Part shown: piece after piece, positions 1 through 9,718 of the stretch | Layout: each line of letters begins with the position of its first letter | How positions within the stretch are numbered: the stretch's first letter is position 1 | Source of the DNA: Pseudomonas ekonensis | GTDB lineage: Bacteria > Pseudomonadota > Gammaproteobacteria > Pseudomonadales > Pseudomonadaceae | Assembly (NCBI RefSeq): GCF_019145435.1 | Contig: NZ_JAHSTS010000003.1 | Location: forward strand, 186,001 to 250,000 | Direction of reading: 5' to 3' | DNA length: 64,000 bases | Notes under the pieces: model-generated | What the model was told of the DNA's origin: nothing | Database searches by the model: none | The model's input: the letters and a program-made list of their open reading frames with translations, nothing else | Translations under genes and position numbers: made by a program

Positions 1-206
1 GCGAGGACGCGGCGATCACCCGCGCGATCATCGCCATGGCCCACGGACTGGCGCTGAAGGTGGTGGCCGAAGGCGTCGAGCGGCCCGAGCAGTTGGCGTT
101 CCTGAAGGCCGAGGGCTGCGACGAAGTGCAGGGTTATCTGATCAGCCGCCCGGTGGAGGCCGATGCCCTGGCGGATCTGCTGCGCGGGCAGGAAAACCTG
201 CGCTGA
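1..206 (+). CDS. EAL-domain protein, C-terminal end (partial)
   Basis: The window opens inside this gene, so only the last 67 codons are visible (reading frame from base 3, stop TGA at 204-206). The residues VVAEGVE followed about 20 residues later by QGYLISRPV are the typical end of an EAL (c-di-GMP phosphodiesterase) domain: the glutamate of VAEGVE and the QGY segment belong to the conserved C-terminal part of the fold. Domains upstream (PAS, GGDEF, membrane segments) cannot be seen, and neither can the EAL motif itself, so activity cannot be judged. There is no obvious terminator before the next gene. Confidence 0.85.
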   Translation, partial: EDAAITRAIIAMAHGLALKVVAEGVERPEQLAFLKAEGCDEVQGYLISRPVEADALADLLRGQENLR

Positions 207-280
207 AGGGCTACATGCGGCGGATGCCGCCTGATACGGGGAGATCGAGTGATGCATTGAGCAGGCAAAAAGCCAATTCA

Positions 281-295
281 TGTAGTATAACTACA
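281..295. promoter_or_regulatory. perfect 6-3-6 inverted repeat, probable RpiR-family operator
   Basis: TGTAGT-ATA-ACTACA is a perfect palindrome about 60 bases upstream of the RpiR-type regulator start. RpiR/HexR-type regulators of Pseudomonas bind operators with TTGT/ACAA-type arms, so autoregulation is the simplest reading. A further half-site-like TTGCTACA follows at 299-306. Confidence 0.5.
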
Positions 296-357
296 AGCTT
301 GCTACATGCCTTGCGACTGCCCATGGCAAGCACCTGACCACAACAAGAGTCCAGCCC

Positions 358-1224
358 TTGAATCTGCTGCAACATATCGCCCAGTCACGTCACCTGTTAC
401 GCAAGTCGGAGCTCAAGGTCGCCGACCACGTGCTGCTTGACCCTGCGGCGGTGATGCACAGTTCCATGGCCGACCTGGCCCACAGTGTCGGTATCAGCGA
501 GCCGACCATCGTGCGCTTCTGCCGGGCCATCGGCTGTTCCGGTTTCCAAGACCTCAAGCTCAAACTGGCGCAGAGCCTGGCCGCGGGCGCCAGCTTCGGC
601 CAGTTCGCGATCCATGAAGACGATTCGGTCGCCGACTACAGCCTGAAGATCTTCGACACCACCCTGCACACGCTGATGGAGGTGCGCGAGAAGCTCGATC
701 CGCAGGAACTGCAGCGGGCGGTGACCCTGATGTCCCAGGCCCAGCGCGTCGAGTTCTACGGCTTCGGCGCGTCCGGCGCGGTGGCGGCGGATGCGCAGCA
801 CAAGTTCTTCCGGCTGCTGCTGACGGCGGCGGCGTATTCCGACCCGCACATGCAGGCGATGTCCGCCGTGACGCTGAAGCCGACCGACGTGGCGATCTGC
901 ATTTCCCAGTCCGGCCGTTCCAAGGACCTGCTGATCACCGCCAACCTCGTCCGTGAAAGCGGCGCGTCGCTGATCACCCTGTGCCCGAGCCAGACGCCGT
1001 TGGCCGAGCTGTCCACCGTCAACCTGGCGATCGATGTGCATGAAGACACCGAGATCTACACGCCGCTGACCTCGCGCATCGCCCACCTGGTGGTGATCGA
1101 CGTGCTGGCGATGGGCGTGGCCATGGCGCGCGGCCCGAGCCTGGTCAACCACCTCAAGAGCGTCAAGCGCAGCCTGCGCAGCCTGCGACTGTCGCCCAAG
1201 GCCGTGAAGCCGCTGGACGACTGA
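358..1224 (+). CDS. MurR/RpiR-family transcriptional regulator (PA5438-like)
   Basis: A 288-residue sugar-phosphate-responsive regulator. Residues 1-77 form the RpiR-type helix-turn-helix (SMADLAHSVGISEPTIVRFC is the recognition region), and residues about 125-265 form a SIS domain (GFGASG and CISQSGRSKD) that in this family binds a phosphosugar. The predicted start is TTG, chosen because the family's N-terminus begins exactly here; the ribosome site is weak. It resembles HexR but has a different N-terminal sequence from the edd/zwf-linked HexR. Its position next to a LysR gene and pyruvate carboxylase matches PAO1 PA5438, so it is not named hexR here. Role: probable control of central carbon metabolism; the ligand is unknown. 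Confidence 0.9.
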   Translation: MNLLQHIAQSRHLLRKSELKVADHVLLDPAAVMHSSMADLAHSVGISEPTIVRFCRAIGCSGFQDLKLKLAQSLAAGASFGQFAIHEDDSVADYSLKIFDTTLHTLMEVREKLDPQELQRAVTLMSQAQRVEFYGFGASGAVAADAQHKFFRLLLTAAAYSDPHMQAMSAVTLKPTDVAICISQSGRSKDLLITANLVRESGASLITLCPSQTPLAELSTVNLAIDVHEDTEIYTPLTSRIAHLVVIDVLAMGVAMARGPSLVNHLKSVKRSLRSLRLSPKAVKPLDD

Positions 1225-1253
1225 CGCCGCAGGATCCTGCGGTCAGGGCGCCC

Positions 1254-1310
1254 GCTTGTGGCGAGGGAGCTTGCTCCCGTCGCCCTGTGCGGGCCAGCGG
1301 GAGCAAGGCA
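1254..1310. repeat. REP-like palindrome pair
   Basis: A REP-type palindrome (GGCGAGGGAGCTTGCTCCCGTCGCC core) is followed by a degenerate inverted partner (AGCGGGAGCAAGGCA). It lies just after the RpiR-type gene. REP elements of this kind recur in many intergenic gaps of the window. Confidence 0.7.
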
Positions 1311-1398
1311 GATTCATCAGCCTGTAACCCCCGCGCCGCCAAACCGTCATCCCCCGGGCCTATCGTGAAACTCCCGTACTCGCCTTGGGAGACTCGAA

Positions 1399-1611
1399 AT
1401 GGCTCAGCCCTACGAAGAACGCAACAGCGCTGCGAAAACCCGCCGTCAACAGGAAGACCAGCGCCGCATGGAGTTTCGCCGCGCCATCGAAGACCGCTTC
1501 GAATTGCGCCAGCTTCAAGCCGAAATCAGCGACGTTCCCTCGGATTTCGAGTTCAACTACTGGCAGGCGGCACCGTCGGCTTCCCGGCGAAGCGCTCAAC
1601 CAGCGCGCTGA
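1399..1611 (+). CDS. small conserved hypothetical protein (PA3496-like)
   Basis: A 70-residue very polar protein with an arginine/glutamate-rich core (KTRRQQEDQRRMEFRRAIED) and no signal peptide or membrane segment. It has a good ribosome site (GGGAG seven bases before the ATG). The core resembles a family of small Pseudomonas proteins named after PA3496 and annotated as a putative envelope-integrity protein; that match is from memory and only moderately sure. Its last 59 bases overlap the 3' end of the convergent LysR gene, which is unusual and leaves the C-terminal residues poorly supported. Confidence 0.6.
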   Translation: MAQPYEERNSAAKTRRQQEDQRRMEFRRAIEDRFELRQLQAEISDVPSDFEFNYWQAAPSASRRSAQPAR

Positions 1612-2515
1612 TCTGCGCACGTTCGCTGCGGATGAACGCCAGGAAGGCGTGAGCCACCGGTGACAGGCGCTTGGCCTTGGCCTGCACCAGGCACCAGCTG
1701 CGCAGCAGCGGCAATTCTTCGACCGGCAGCTCCACCAGGCCGCCGGTCGCCAGCTCCAGGTTCAGGGCGTGGCGCGTCAGCAACGCCAGGCCCAGGCCGG
1801 CCAATACGCACTCGCGCTGGGCTTCGGCCGAGGCCACTTCCTGGGTCTGGGTGAAGTGCACGCGCTTCTCCTTGAAGTACTCCTCGCAGGCCATCCGCGT
1901 GCCTGAGCCGGGCTCGCGGATCAGCAGGGTGTAAGGCTCAAGGTCCTGCAGGCGCAGCGGCCCCATGTGCGACAGCGGATGATCCGGCGGCGCCACCGCC
2001 ACGATCGGGTTGTTGAGGAACGGCAGGAATTCCAGGCCCATGTCCTGGGGCACCATGGACATGATCACCAGATCGTCGCGGTTGTCGGAAAGGCGGCGGA
2101 TGACTTGTCCGCGGTTGACCACCGTCAGTTGCAGGTTCACTTCCGGGTGCTGGCGCTTGAAGGCGGCGAACAGGTGCGGCACGAAGTACTTGGCGCTCGA
2201 CTCCACCGCCAGTTTCAGTTGGCCCTGCAGCGATCCCTGCATGTCCGAGAGCTGCATGTCGAGGTTTTCCAGGCGGCCGAAGATGTCCCGGCTGGCCCGT
2301 TGCAGCGCTTCGGCGGCCTCGGTCATGTAGAGCTTTTTGCCGACATAGTCGAACAGCGGCTGGCCGATCAGCTCTTCGAGCTGACGGATCTGTAGGCTAA
2401 CGGCCGGTTGCGTGAGGGACATTTCGTCGGCGGCGCGGCTGTAGGAGCGCAAGTCACACACTTCGTTGAAGATCTGCAATTGACGCAATGTCATACGCAT
2501 CAAAGACTTACGCAT
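1553..2515 (-). CDS. pycR: LysR-family regulator of pyruvate carboxylase
   Basis: A 320-residue LysR-type regulator with an N-terminal winged HTH (MTLRQLQIFNEVCDL, then SYSRAADEMSLTQPAVSLQIRQLE split across the motif) and a CbbR-like effector domain from about residue 95. It lies divergent from pycA with 191 bases between them, as in PAO1, where PA5437 (PycR) neighbours the pyruvate carboxylase genes. In-frame ATG codons at residues 6 and 8 are alternative starts, since the core begins at MTLRQLQIF. It probably controls the divergent carboxylase genes and itself; this is inferred from position and from the palindrome between the genes. Confidence 0.88.
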   Translation of the reverse strand: MRKSLMRMTLRQLQIFNEVCDLRSYSRAADEMSLTQPAVSLQIRQLEELIGQPLFDYVGKKLYMTEAAEALQRASRDIFGRLENLDMQLSDMQGSLQGQLKLAVESSAKYFVPHLFAAFKRQHPEVNLQLTVVNRGQVIRRLSDNRDDLVIMSMVPQDMGLEFLPFLNNPIVAVAPPDHPLSHMGPLRLQDLEPYTLLIREPGSGTRMACEEYFKEKRVHFTQTQEVASAEAQRECVLAGLGLALLTRHALNLELATGGLVELPVEELPLLRSWCLVQAKAKRLSPVAHAFLAFIRSERAQISALVERFAGKPTVPPASS

Positions 2516-2552
2516 TTTCTACAGGCTCTGGCGACGGCTGGGTGCAATGACT

Positions 2553-2568
2553 ATAAGTCTTTACTTAT
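2553..2568. promoter_or_regulatory. inverted repeat in pycR-pycA intergenic region
   Basis: ATAAGT-CTTT-ACTTAT is a perfect 6-4-6 inverted repeat in the divergent spacer, 37 bases upstream of the LysR start and about 140 bases upstream of pycA. It contains T-N11-A geometry, the usual LysR-family binding pattern, and is the best operator candidate for PycR. The segment around it is AT-rich and probably carries both promoters. Confidence 0.45.
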
Positions 2569-2706
2569 GCCTGTCCCAATTTTTATTCATTTTTGTTAAT
2601 CCCTTGCCGGCGCTAGTGTGAAGCGGCGACCAGATTGAAACATTTGGTCACGCGTCGACCTGGGTCTAGCAGGTCGTGGTTACCACCGGCTCAAGGGAAC
2701 CTCCAA

Positions 2707-4122
<1,416 letters not shown>

Positions 4123-4128
4123 ATGAGA

Positions 4129-4209
4129 CAGCTGCAGGCTTTCAGCTGCAAGCGGCAAGTAAGGCCGATGTGCTTTTGCTTGACGCTTCTGGCTTGCCGC
4201 TTGCCGCTA
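4129..4209. repeat. imperfect inverted repeat between pycA and oadA (AGCTGCAAGC family)
   Basis: The left arm has CAGCTGCAAGCGGCAAG and the right arm GGCTTGCCGCTTGCCGCT, forming a long imperfect hairpin in the gap between two genes of one operon. The same family occurs at about 37150-37220, 38073-38170 and 44106-44190. It is unlike the REP palindromes elsewhere in the window. Confidence 0.7.
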
Positions 4210-4222
4210 TGAGGAGATACCA

Positions 4223-6031
4223 ATGACTAAAAAGATCTTCGTAACCGACACCATCCTGCGTGACGCCCACCAATCGCTGCTCGCGACCCGCATGCGCACC
4301 GAAGACATGCTGCCGATCTGCGACAAGCTCGACAAGGTCGGCTACTGGTCGCTGGAAGTCTGGGGCGGCGCGACGTTCGACGCCTGCGTGCGCTTTCTCA
4401 AGGAAGACCCGTGGGAGCGCCTGCGCCAACTGCGCGCCGCGCTGCCCAACACCCGCCTGCAGATGCTCCTGCGCGGCCAGAACCTGCTGGGCTACCGCCA
4501 TTACAGCGACGACGTGGTCAAGGCGTTCGTCGCCAAGGCCGCGGTCAACGGCATCGACGTGTTCCGCATCTTCGATGCGATGAACGACGTGCGTAACCTG
4601 CGTGTGGCCATCGAAGCGGTGAAGGCCGCCGGCAAGCACGCCCAGGGCACCATCGCCTACACCACCAGCCCGGTGCACACCATCGAGGCTTTCGTGAATC
4701 AGGCCAAGCAGATGGAAGCCATGGGCTGCGACTCGGTGGCGATCAAGGACATGGCCGGCCTGCTGACCCCGTTCGCCACCGGCGAACTGGTCAAGGCGCT
4801 GAAGGCCGAGCAGTCGCTGCCGGTGTTCATCCATTCCCACGACACCGCCGGCCTGGCCGCGATGTGCCAGCTCAAGGCCGTCGAAAACGGCGCCGACCAC
4901 ATCGACACCGCCATCTCCAGCTTCGCCTGGGGCACCAGCCACCCGGGCACCGAATCGATGGTCGCCGCCCTCAAGGGCAGCGAGTTCGACACCGGCCTGA
5001 ACCTGGAGCTGCTGCAGGAGATCGGCCTGTACTTCTACGCCGTGCGCAAGAAGTACCACCAGTTCGAAAGCGAGTTCACGGCGGTCGACACCCGCGTGCA
5101 GGTCAACCAGGTGCCGGGCGGCATGATTTCCAACCTGGCCAACCAGTTGAAAGAGCAGGGCGCCCTGAACCGCATGAATGAAGTGCTGGCGGAAATCCCG
5201 CGGGTTCGCGAAGACCTGGGCTACCCACCGCTGGTGACCCCGACCTCGCAGATCGTCGGCACCCAGGCGTTCTTCAACGTGCTGGCCGGCGAGCGCTACA
5301 AGACCATCACCAACGAAGTGAAGCTCTACCTGCAAGGCGGCTACGGCAAGGCGCCGGGCACGGTGAACGAGCAGCTGCGCCGCCAGGCCATCGGCAGCGA
5401 GGACGTGATCGACGTGCGCCCGGCGGATCTGCTCAAGCCGGAAATGACCAAGCTGCGGGCCGACATCGGCGCTCTGGCCCAGTCCGAAGAGGACGTGCTG
5501 ACCTTCGCCATGTTCCCGGACATCGGCCGCAAGTTCCTCGAAGAGCGTGCCGCCGGCACCCTGACGCCGGAAGTGCTGCTGCCGATCCCGGAAGCGGGCA
5601 AGGTGGCTTCGGCGGGCGGTGAAGGCGTACCGACCGAGTTCGTCATCGACGTCCACGGCGAAACCTACCGGGTGGACATCACCGGCGTCGGCGTGAAGGC
5701 CGAAGGCAAGCGCCACTTCTACCTGTCCATCGACGGCATGCCGGAAGAGGTGGTGTTCGAGCCGCTCAACGAATTCGTCGGCGGCGGCAGCAGCAAGCGC
5801 AAGCAGGCTTCGGCACCGGGCCATGTCAGCACCACCATGCCGGGCAACATCGTCGATGTGCTGGTGAAGGAGGGCGACACCGTCAAGGCCGGCCAGGCTG
5901 TGCTGATCACCGAAGCCATGAAGATGGAGACCGAAGTCCAGGCGGCCATCGCCGGCAAGGTCACCGCCATTCATGTCGCCAAGGGCGACCGGGTGAATCC
6001 GGGTGAGATCCTGATCGAGATCGAGGGCTGA
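4223..6031 (+). CDS. oadA: pyruvate carboxylase subunit B / oxaloacetate decarboxylase alpha-like
   Basis: The 602-residue carboxyltransferase subunit moves the carboxyl group from biotin to pyruvate. Residues about 1-270 are an HMG-CoA-lyase-like TIM barrel with RDAHQSL near the N-terminus and HSHDTAG as metal and active-site segments. A conserved carboxylase domain follows, and residues about 530-602 are a biotinyl domain with EAMKMET, whose second lysine-flanked Met-Lys-Met carries biotin. The start ATG follows GAGGAG with good spacing. Together with pycA it provides anaplerosis. A strong terminator follows, so the operon ends here. Confidence 0.95.
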   Translation: MTKKIFVTDTILRDAHQSLLATRMRTEDMLPICDKLDKVGYWSLEVWGGATFDACVRFLKEDPWERLRQLRAALPNTRLQMLLRGQNLLGYRHYSDDVVKAFVAKAAVNGIDVFRIFDAMNDVRNLRVAIEAVKAAGKHAQGTIAYTTSPVHTIEAFVNQAKQMEAMGCDSVAIKDMAGLLTPFATGELVKALKAEQSLPVFIHSHDTAGLAAMCQLKAVENGADHIDTAISSFAWGTSHPGTESMVAALKGSEFDTGLNLELLQEIGLYFYAVRKKYHQFESEFTAVDTRVQVNQVPGGMISNLANQLKEQGALNRMNEVLAEIPRVREDLGYPPLVTPTSQIVGTQAFFNVLAGERYKTITNEVKLYLQGGYGKAPGTVNEQLRRQAIGSEDVIDVRPADLLKPEMTKLRADIGALAQSEEDVLTFAMFPDIGRKFLEERAAGTLTPEVLLPIPEAGKVASAGGEGVPTEFVIDVHGETYRVDITGVGVKAEGKRHFYLSIDGMPEEVVFEPLNEFVGGGSSKRKQASAPGHVSTTMPGNIVDVLVKEGDTVKAGQAVLITEAMKMETEVQAAIAGKVTAIHVAKGDRVNPGEILIEIEG

Positions 6032-6062
6032 CCCACAGCGCCGATGCAACGCTTTATACCTC

Positions 6063-6088
6063 GGGGGGGCATGTGCCCCCCTTTTTTT
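6063..6088 (+). terminator. intrinsic terminator after oadA
   Basis: A stem of GGGGGGC/GCCCCCC with an ATGT loop is followed by seven T residues, about 30 bases after the oadA stop. This is a textbook rho-independent terminator. Confidence 0.9.
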
Positions 6089-6153
6089 GTCCGCCATTTG
6101 CGACGGGAACGGCCCGCTCGGCCGCTCCCGCAGGACAGATCGGGCCGGGGCCG

Positions 6154-8226
6154 TCAGAACGCCATGCGCCATTGGCCTGACACGCCGTGCCGGCGGCTGC
6201 GGTGACCGATATCGCCGTTGTAGCCCAAACCCAACGAATGCCTTGGCGAGACGGCCAGTTCCAGCCCTGCGTCCAGTGTCAGATTGTTGCGGTCCAACGC
6301 TGCGCCTTCCACGGTGAAGTCCCTGCCGCCGGCCGCCAGTTTCTGGCGGGTGTGGCTTTGGACGTCGCCGTAGGTGTGTTTCCACCCGGCGCTGAACCGC
6401 GGCGTCAGTTGGAGGCCGTCATCCAGTGCCTTGACGTAGGCAAGGCGCAGCCCAAGGGTGCTGCTGACGTTCTGTTGCGTCTGGCCATGGACCTGCAGCG
6501 AGGCATCGCCACCTTTTTCGGTATGACTGTCGCGCCGATAGCGTTGGATGCCGAGGCCGGCAAAGGGCTCGGCGCTGAACCGGCCATGGCCGAGGTTGTA
6601 GCCGAGCTCGGCAAAGGCCTGGCCGGTGTGCGCCTCGTATTTGCCTTTGGGCCGGTCGCTGAATCCGTTGTAGGCGACGCTGCGCTTGCTGACGCCGGCA
6701 TGGTTGCCGTAGGCGGCGCCTAACCGAATGGCCATCGGGCCGCTCTGGCGCAGGGCATAGGCCCCCAGGTGCCAACTGTCGAGCCGGCCCTCGTATTGTT
6801 GCCCGTCCAGACGGGTTCGCGATTGCCCTGCGAGCATTCCCAGACGCCAATGCTCATCCGCTGCCCAGTCCGCCCCCAGCAGCAAACCCTGGGTTGCATG
6901 CCGCAAGGTGCTGGCGCTTTCGCCGCGGTCCAGCGTGCCGCCGTCGCCAAGCGCCTGCAGCCAGACGCGGCTGCCGGTTTCGCCGCCGTTGGCCAGGTGC
7001 GGCGGGTTGCGCTCCACCGAGGGGCCATCGCCCGTCTGACGCATGGCGGACAGCAGACTGGCGCCGACCGGAGCGACACTGCCCAGCGTCGCTCCCGCCA
7101 GGTTGGCGTTGCCGCCGGCGGACAGTTGGTCGAGGGCACGGGATGCGGTGATCCGGTTCGTGGTCAGCAAGGCGTTGACGGCGGCGTTGCCTGGGGCCGC
7201 CGCTTTTGCGGTGACAGCGGTCGGGCCGGATGGCGCCGTTGGGATCCGGCCGGGTGTCTCGGGGGCCGTCGGCGGCCTGTCTGTCCCGGCAGGTTGTCCG
7301 GCGACGGGCTCCTCGAGACTCTCGGCGAGTTCGCGCCCGTTTTCATTCTCGGCCACGCTTTCGAGCGGCACATTGTTGCGGGCATAGGTCAGGCCGACGG
7401 TCTGTTCGGCGTAGTTCACGGTCGGGCTCAGGAAGGCCAGATCACTGGTGACCTGACCGAACCGGCCCTCGACCTTTCCCGCTTCGATGATCGTGTGTTG
7501 ACCGGTTTCCGGATAGTCGCCCGGCGCCGCGATGATGTTCAGGGTGGCGTCGCCGAGGCGGGCGGTGCCGCCGACACTGATCGTTTCGCCGCTGCCGGCG
7601 GCGTTGATCCCATAGGCCAGTTCGGCGGTCTTTTGCAGCTCAAGGTCTCCCCGCACCCGAGGCGCCCCGTGAAGCGTGTTGACCTCCAGCTTGCCGGCCA
7701 CCAGCAGATGGCCGGCTTCGCCGTTGCCGCGCAAGGTCGCCCGCCGATCCACCGAGACCTGCCCGAGCACATGGCCTCGGTTGTTCAGCGTGGCGTTGTC
7801 CGCCACGAAGGCTCCGCCGGGGAAGTCCCCCGTTCCGCTCAATGTCCATTCGCCGCGCTTGATGCGCACATGATCGAAGTTGCGGCTTTCTCCCAGCTCG
7901 CTGGCGTTGGCCGTTTCAAGCTGAAGGGCATTGATCCCTTCACCGCCGTCGACGATGCCGTCGAACCGGCCTTTGCGGCTGACGCTGACCAGGTCGTGGG
8001 TGGCGTCCAGTTTCAGCGCGATGCCGTCGGCGCCGGATTCCGGCCGGGTGACCGGGATCACCTTCGTATCCGGATCCTTGAGAAAACTGTCGATGCGGGC
8101 CTTGTGCCCGTCGAGCGTCACGAGGGCGGCGGGGGGCTCCTGAGCCGTCGCGTAAGCGGCATGGCCGAGGGCGACGGCGACAGCCAGGGCCACGCAGTGT
8201 GGGCGAAACGTAGGTCGGTTGAGCAT
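6154..8226 (-). CDS. autotransporter with C-terminal beta-barrel
   Basis: A type V secreted protein of 690 residues from the ATG at 8226; an upstream in-frame TTG would add ten residues and is unlikely. Residues 1-30 are a signal peptide (a hydrophobic ALAVAVALGHAAYATA run). The passenger, about residues 30-400, is rich in short beta repeats (LNNRGHVLGQVSVDRRATLRG) ending in a Pro/Ala/Thr-rich linker. Residues about 420-690 are the autotransporter beta-domain, ending in the expected outer-membrane signature WRMAF with terminal Phe. The passenger is short and shows no recognisable catalytic motif (no GDSL or serine-protease triad), so adhesion or surface display is a guess. It stands alone on the minus strand. 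Confidence 0.85.
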   Translation of the reverse strand: MLNRPTFRPHCVALAVAVALGHAAYATAQEPPAALVTLDGHKARIDSFLKDPDTKVIPVTRPESGADGIALKLDATHDLVSVSRKGRFDGIVDGGEGINALQLETANASELGESRNFDHVRIKRGEWTLSGTGDFPGGAFVADNATLNNRGHVLGQVSVDRRATLRGNGEAGHLLVAGKLEVNTLHGAPRVRGDLELQKTAELAYGINAAGSGETISVGGTARLGDATLNIIAAPGDYPETGQHTIIEAGKVEGRFGQVTSDLAFLSPTVNYAEQTVGLTYARNNVPLESVAENENGRELAESLEEPVAGQPAGTDRPPTAPETPGRIPTAPSGPTAVTAKAAAPGNAAVNALLTTNRITASRALDQLSAGGNANLAGATLGSVAPVGASLLSAMRQTGDGPSVERNPPHLANGGETGSRVWLQALGDGGTLDRGESASTLRHATQGLLLGADWAADEHWRLGMLAGQSRTRLDGQQYEGRLDSWHLGAYALRQSGPMAIRLGAAYGNHAGVSKRSVAYNGFSDRPKGKYEAHTGQAFAELGYNLGHGRFSAEPFAGLGIQRYRRDSHTEKGGDASLQVHGQTQQNVSSTLGLRLAYVKALDDGLQLTPRFSAGWKHTYGDVQSHTRQKLAAGGRDFTVEGAALDRNNLTLDAGLELAVSPRHSLGLGYNGDIGHRSRRHGVSGQWRMAF

Positions 8227-8576
8227 CGGGTTCTGCCTCGCTGGAAAGGAGGCCAAACTCTAAAAGTCGATGCCGGTGCGCCGATGCCGGGCGATTCTGC
8301 GTGTCGTGCAGGGGATGGAGCCCGGTTTCGTAGCCGGGAGGAGGAGGGTCGGCCGACGTTCGCCGTTTCGCCCGGCGACATGATGCCTTTGCCTACGGTC
8401 GGTGCTGAAACTTCGATTGGCGAAATGTCAGAGGCCCATCTACCGGGCACGGGGAAGGCAATCGGACGCTCAAGTCGCTGAATGCCGTGTTCCGCCCGTT
8501 CGGGCTGAAGATGGGGGGGCTGCGGGTGCGGAACGAAGACCGCTGGCCCCACAGCACCCCCGATGCAGGACGAGCC
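8227..8576. other. intergenic region upstream of the autotransporter
   Basis: About 350 bases between the GNAT gene and the autotransporter, both on the minus strand. It must contain the autotransporter promoter, but I see no convincing -10/-35 pair, terminator or gene. Base composition is GC-rich like the coding DNA. Confidence 0.5.
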
Positions 8577-9248
8577 TTACGCGCGGCACTCGGCCAGGCC
8601 CTTGAGCTGCCCCGACGCCGTCTGGTTCCCGTCGCTCAGCCACCGCTCGAACCCCGCCGCCACCGCCGGCCATTCCGAATCCAGGATCGAGTACCACGCC
8701 GTGTCGCGGTTCTGGCCCTTGACCACCATGTGCTGGCGGAACACGCCTTCGAAGCTGAAGCCCAGGCGTTCGGCGGCGTATTTGGAGCGGGCGTTGGCGT
8801 TGTTGCACTTCCACTCCAGGCGGCGGTAGCCCAGGGCGAAGGATTCCTTGGCCAGCAGGTACACCGCCTCGGTGCTTTTCGGCGAGCGCTGCATCGGCGC
8901 GCCGAAGGTGACGTGGCCGATTTCGATGCGGCCCTGGGCCGGCACGATGGACATCAGGCTGAGGATGCCCTGGACCTGGCCGCTGGCGCGGTCGATCACG
9001 CTGAAGAAGTACGGGTCGCTGGCGGCGGCGTGGTTGTTCAGCCAATCGTTGAACGCGCTGCGTTCCGGGAACGGGCCGTAAGGCAGGTAATCCCACAGTT
9101 TCGGATCGGCGCCGGGGCCTTGCAGGGCCTTGAACAGGTCGTCGCCATGGCGGGCCGGGTCGAGTTTTTCCAGACGGATGAAGCGCCCTTCGATCAGGGT
9201 GGTCGAGGGGGGCGGAACGCCTTTCCAGTCAGCGAGCGGGGTGGTCAT
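8577..9248 (-). CDS. GNAT-family N-acetyltransferase (RimJ/RimL type)
   Basis: A 223-residue acetyltransferase of the RimJ/RimL-like GNAT subfamily (Acetyltransf_3). The motif region GHVTFGAPMQRSPKSTEAVY corresponds to the acetyl-CoA binding strand and helix, and the C-terminal part WKCNNANARSKYAAERLGF is the usual B-motif of this group. The substrate is unknown; relatives acetylate protein N-termini, amino acids or small amines. The stop of a second GNAT gene lies 12 bases upstream, and the two genes with the PaiB-like gene form a probable operon on the minus strand. Confidence 0.85.
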   Translation of the reverse strand: MTTPLADWKGVPPPSTTLIEGRFIRLEKLDPARHGDDLFKALQGPGADPKLWDYLPYGPFPERSAFNDWLNNHAAASDPYFFSVIDRASGQVQGILSLMSIVPAQGRIEIGHVTFGAPMQRSPKSTEAVYLLAKESFALGYRRLEWKCNNANARSKYAAERLGFSFEGVFRQHMVVKGQNRDTAWYSILDSEWPAVAAGFERWLSDGNQTASGQLKGLAECRA

Positions 9249-9260
9249 GAACGTTGATCC

Positions 9261-9707
9261 TCAAATGGCTTTGCGAAACTGGATGAAGCCCGGACGTTCG
9301 GCGATGCGCTCGTAGAGGCGGATCGCCGTGGCGTTGGTTTCGTGGGTCAGCCAGTGCACCTTGCAGCAGCCGTCGGCCTTGGCCGTGGCGTAGACGTGTT
9401 CGATCAGCAGGCGCCCGACGCCGGTGCCGCGGGTTTCGGGCGCCACCAGCAGGTCCTGCAGGTAGCAGGAGTTCTCGATGCTCCAGTTCGAACGGTGATA
9501 GATGAAGTGCACCATGCCGACGGCCTTGCCGTTGGCCCAGGCGAGGGCGGCATGGGTCGGTTCGTTCGGGTCGAGGAAACGCTGCCAGGTGTTCTGCGTC
9601 ACGGCGTCCGGCAACTCGGTCTGGTAAAAGCGCAGGTAGGCCTGCCACAGCGGCAGCCAGGCCGCGTGGTCGTCGGCGCTGACCGGGCGGATGTCGATCT
9701 GACTCAT
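9261..9707 (-). CDS. GNAT-family N-acetyltransferase
   Basis: A 148-residue single-domain acetyltransferase. The acetyl-CoA-binding motif A is visible as LQDLLVAPETRGTGVGRLLI (R/Q-x-x-G-x-G form), followed by WLTHETNATAIRLYERI, the motif B region. The substrate cannot be read from the sequence. It lies between a PaiB-like gene (11 bases upstream) and a second GNAT gene (12 bases downstream), so co-transcription is likely. PaiA of Bacillus is also a GNAT enzyme acting beside PaiB, which gives a weak hint of a polyamine or amine substrate. Confidence 0.87.
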   Translation of the reverse strand: MSQIDIRPVSADDHAAWLPLWQAYLRFYQTELPDAVTQNTWQRFLDPNEPTHAALAWANGKAVGMVHFIYHRSNWSIENSCYLQDLLVAPETRGTGVGRLLIEHVYATAKADGCCKVHWLTHETNATAIRLYERIAERPGFIQFRKAI

Positions 9708-9718
9708 GGTGATGGTCC

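Noticed and set aside
358..1224. Naming the RpiR-type regulator hexR
   Set aside because: Its N-terminal sequence and neighbourhood differ from the edd/zwf-linked HexR; it matches the PA5438 position next to pyruvate carboxylase.
4142..6385. A 747-codon minus-strand frame opposite oadA
   Set aside because: Same artefact: oadA is unmistakable on the plus strand and the antisense product has no recognisable domain.
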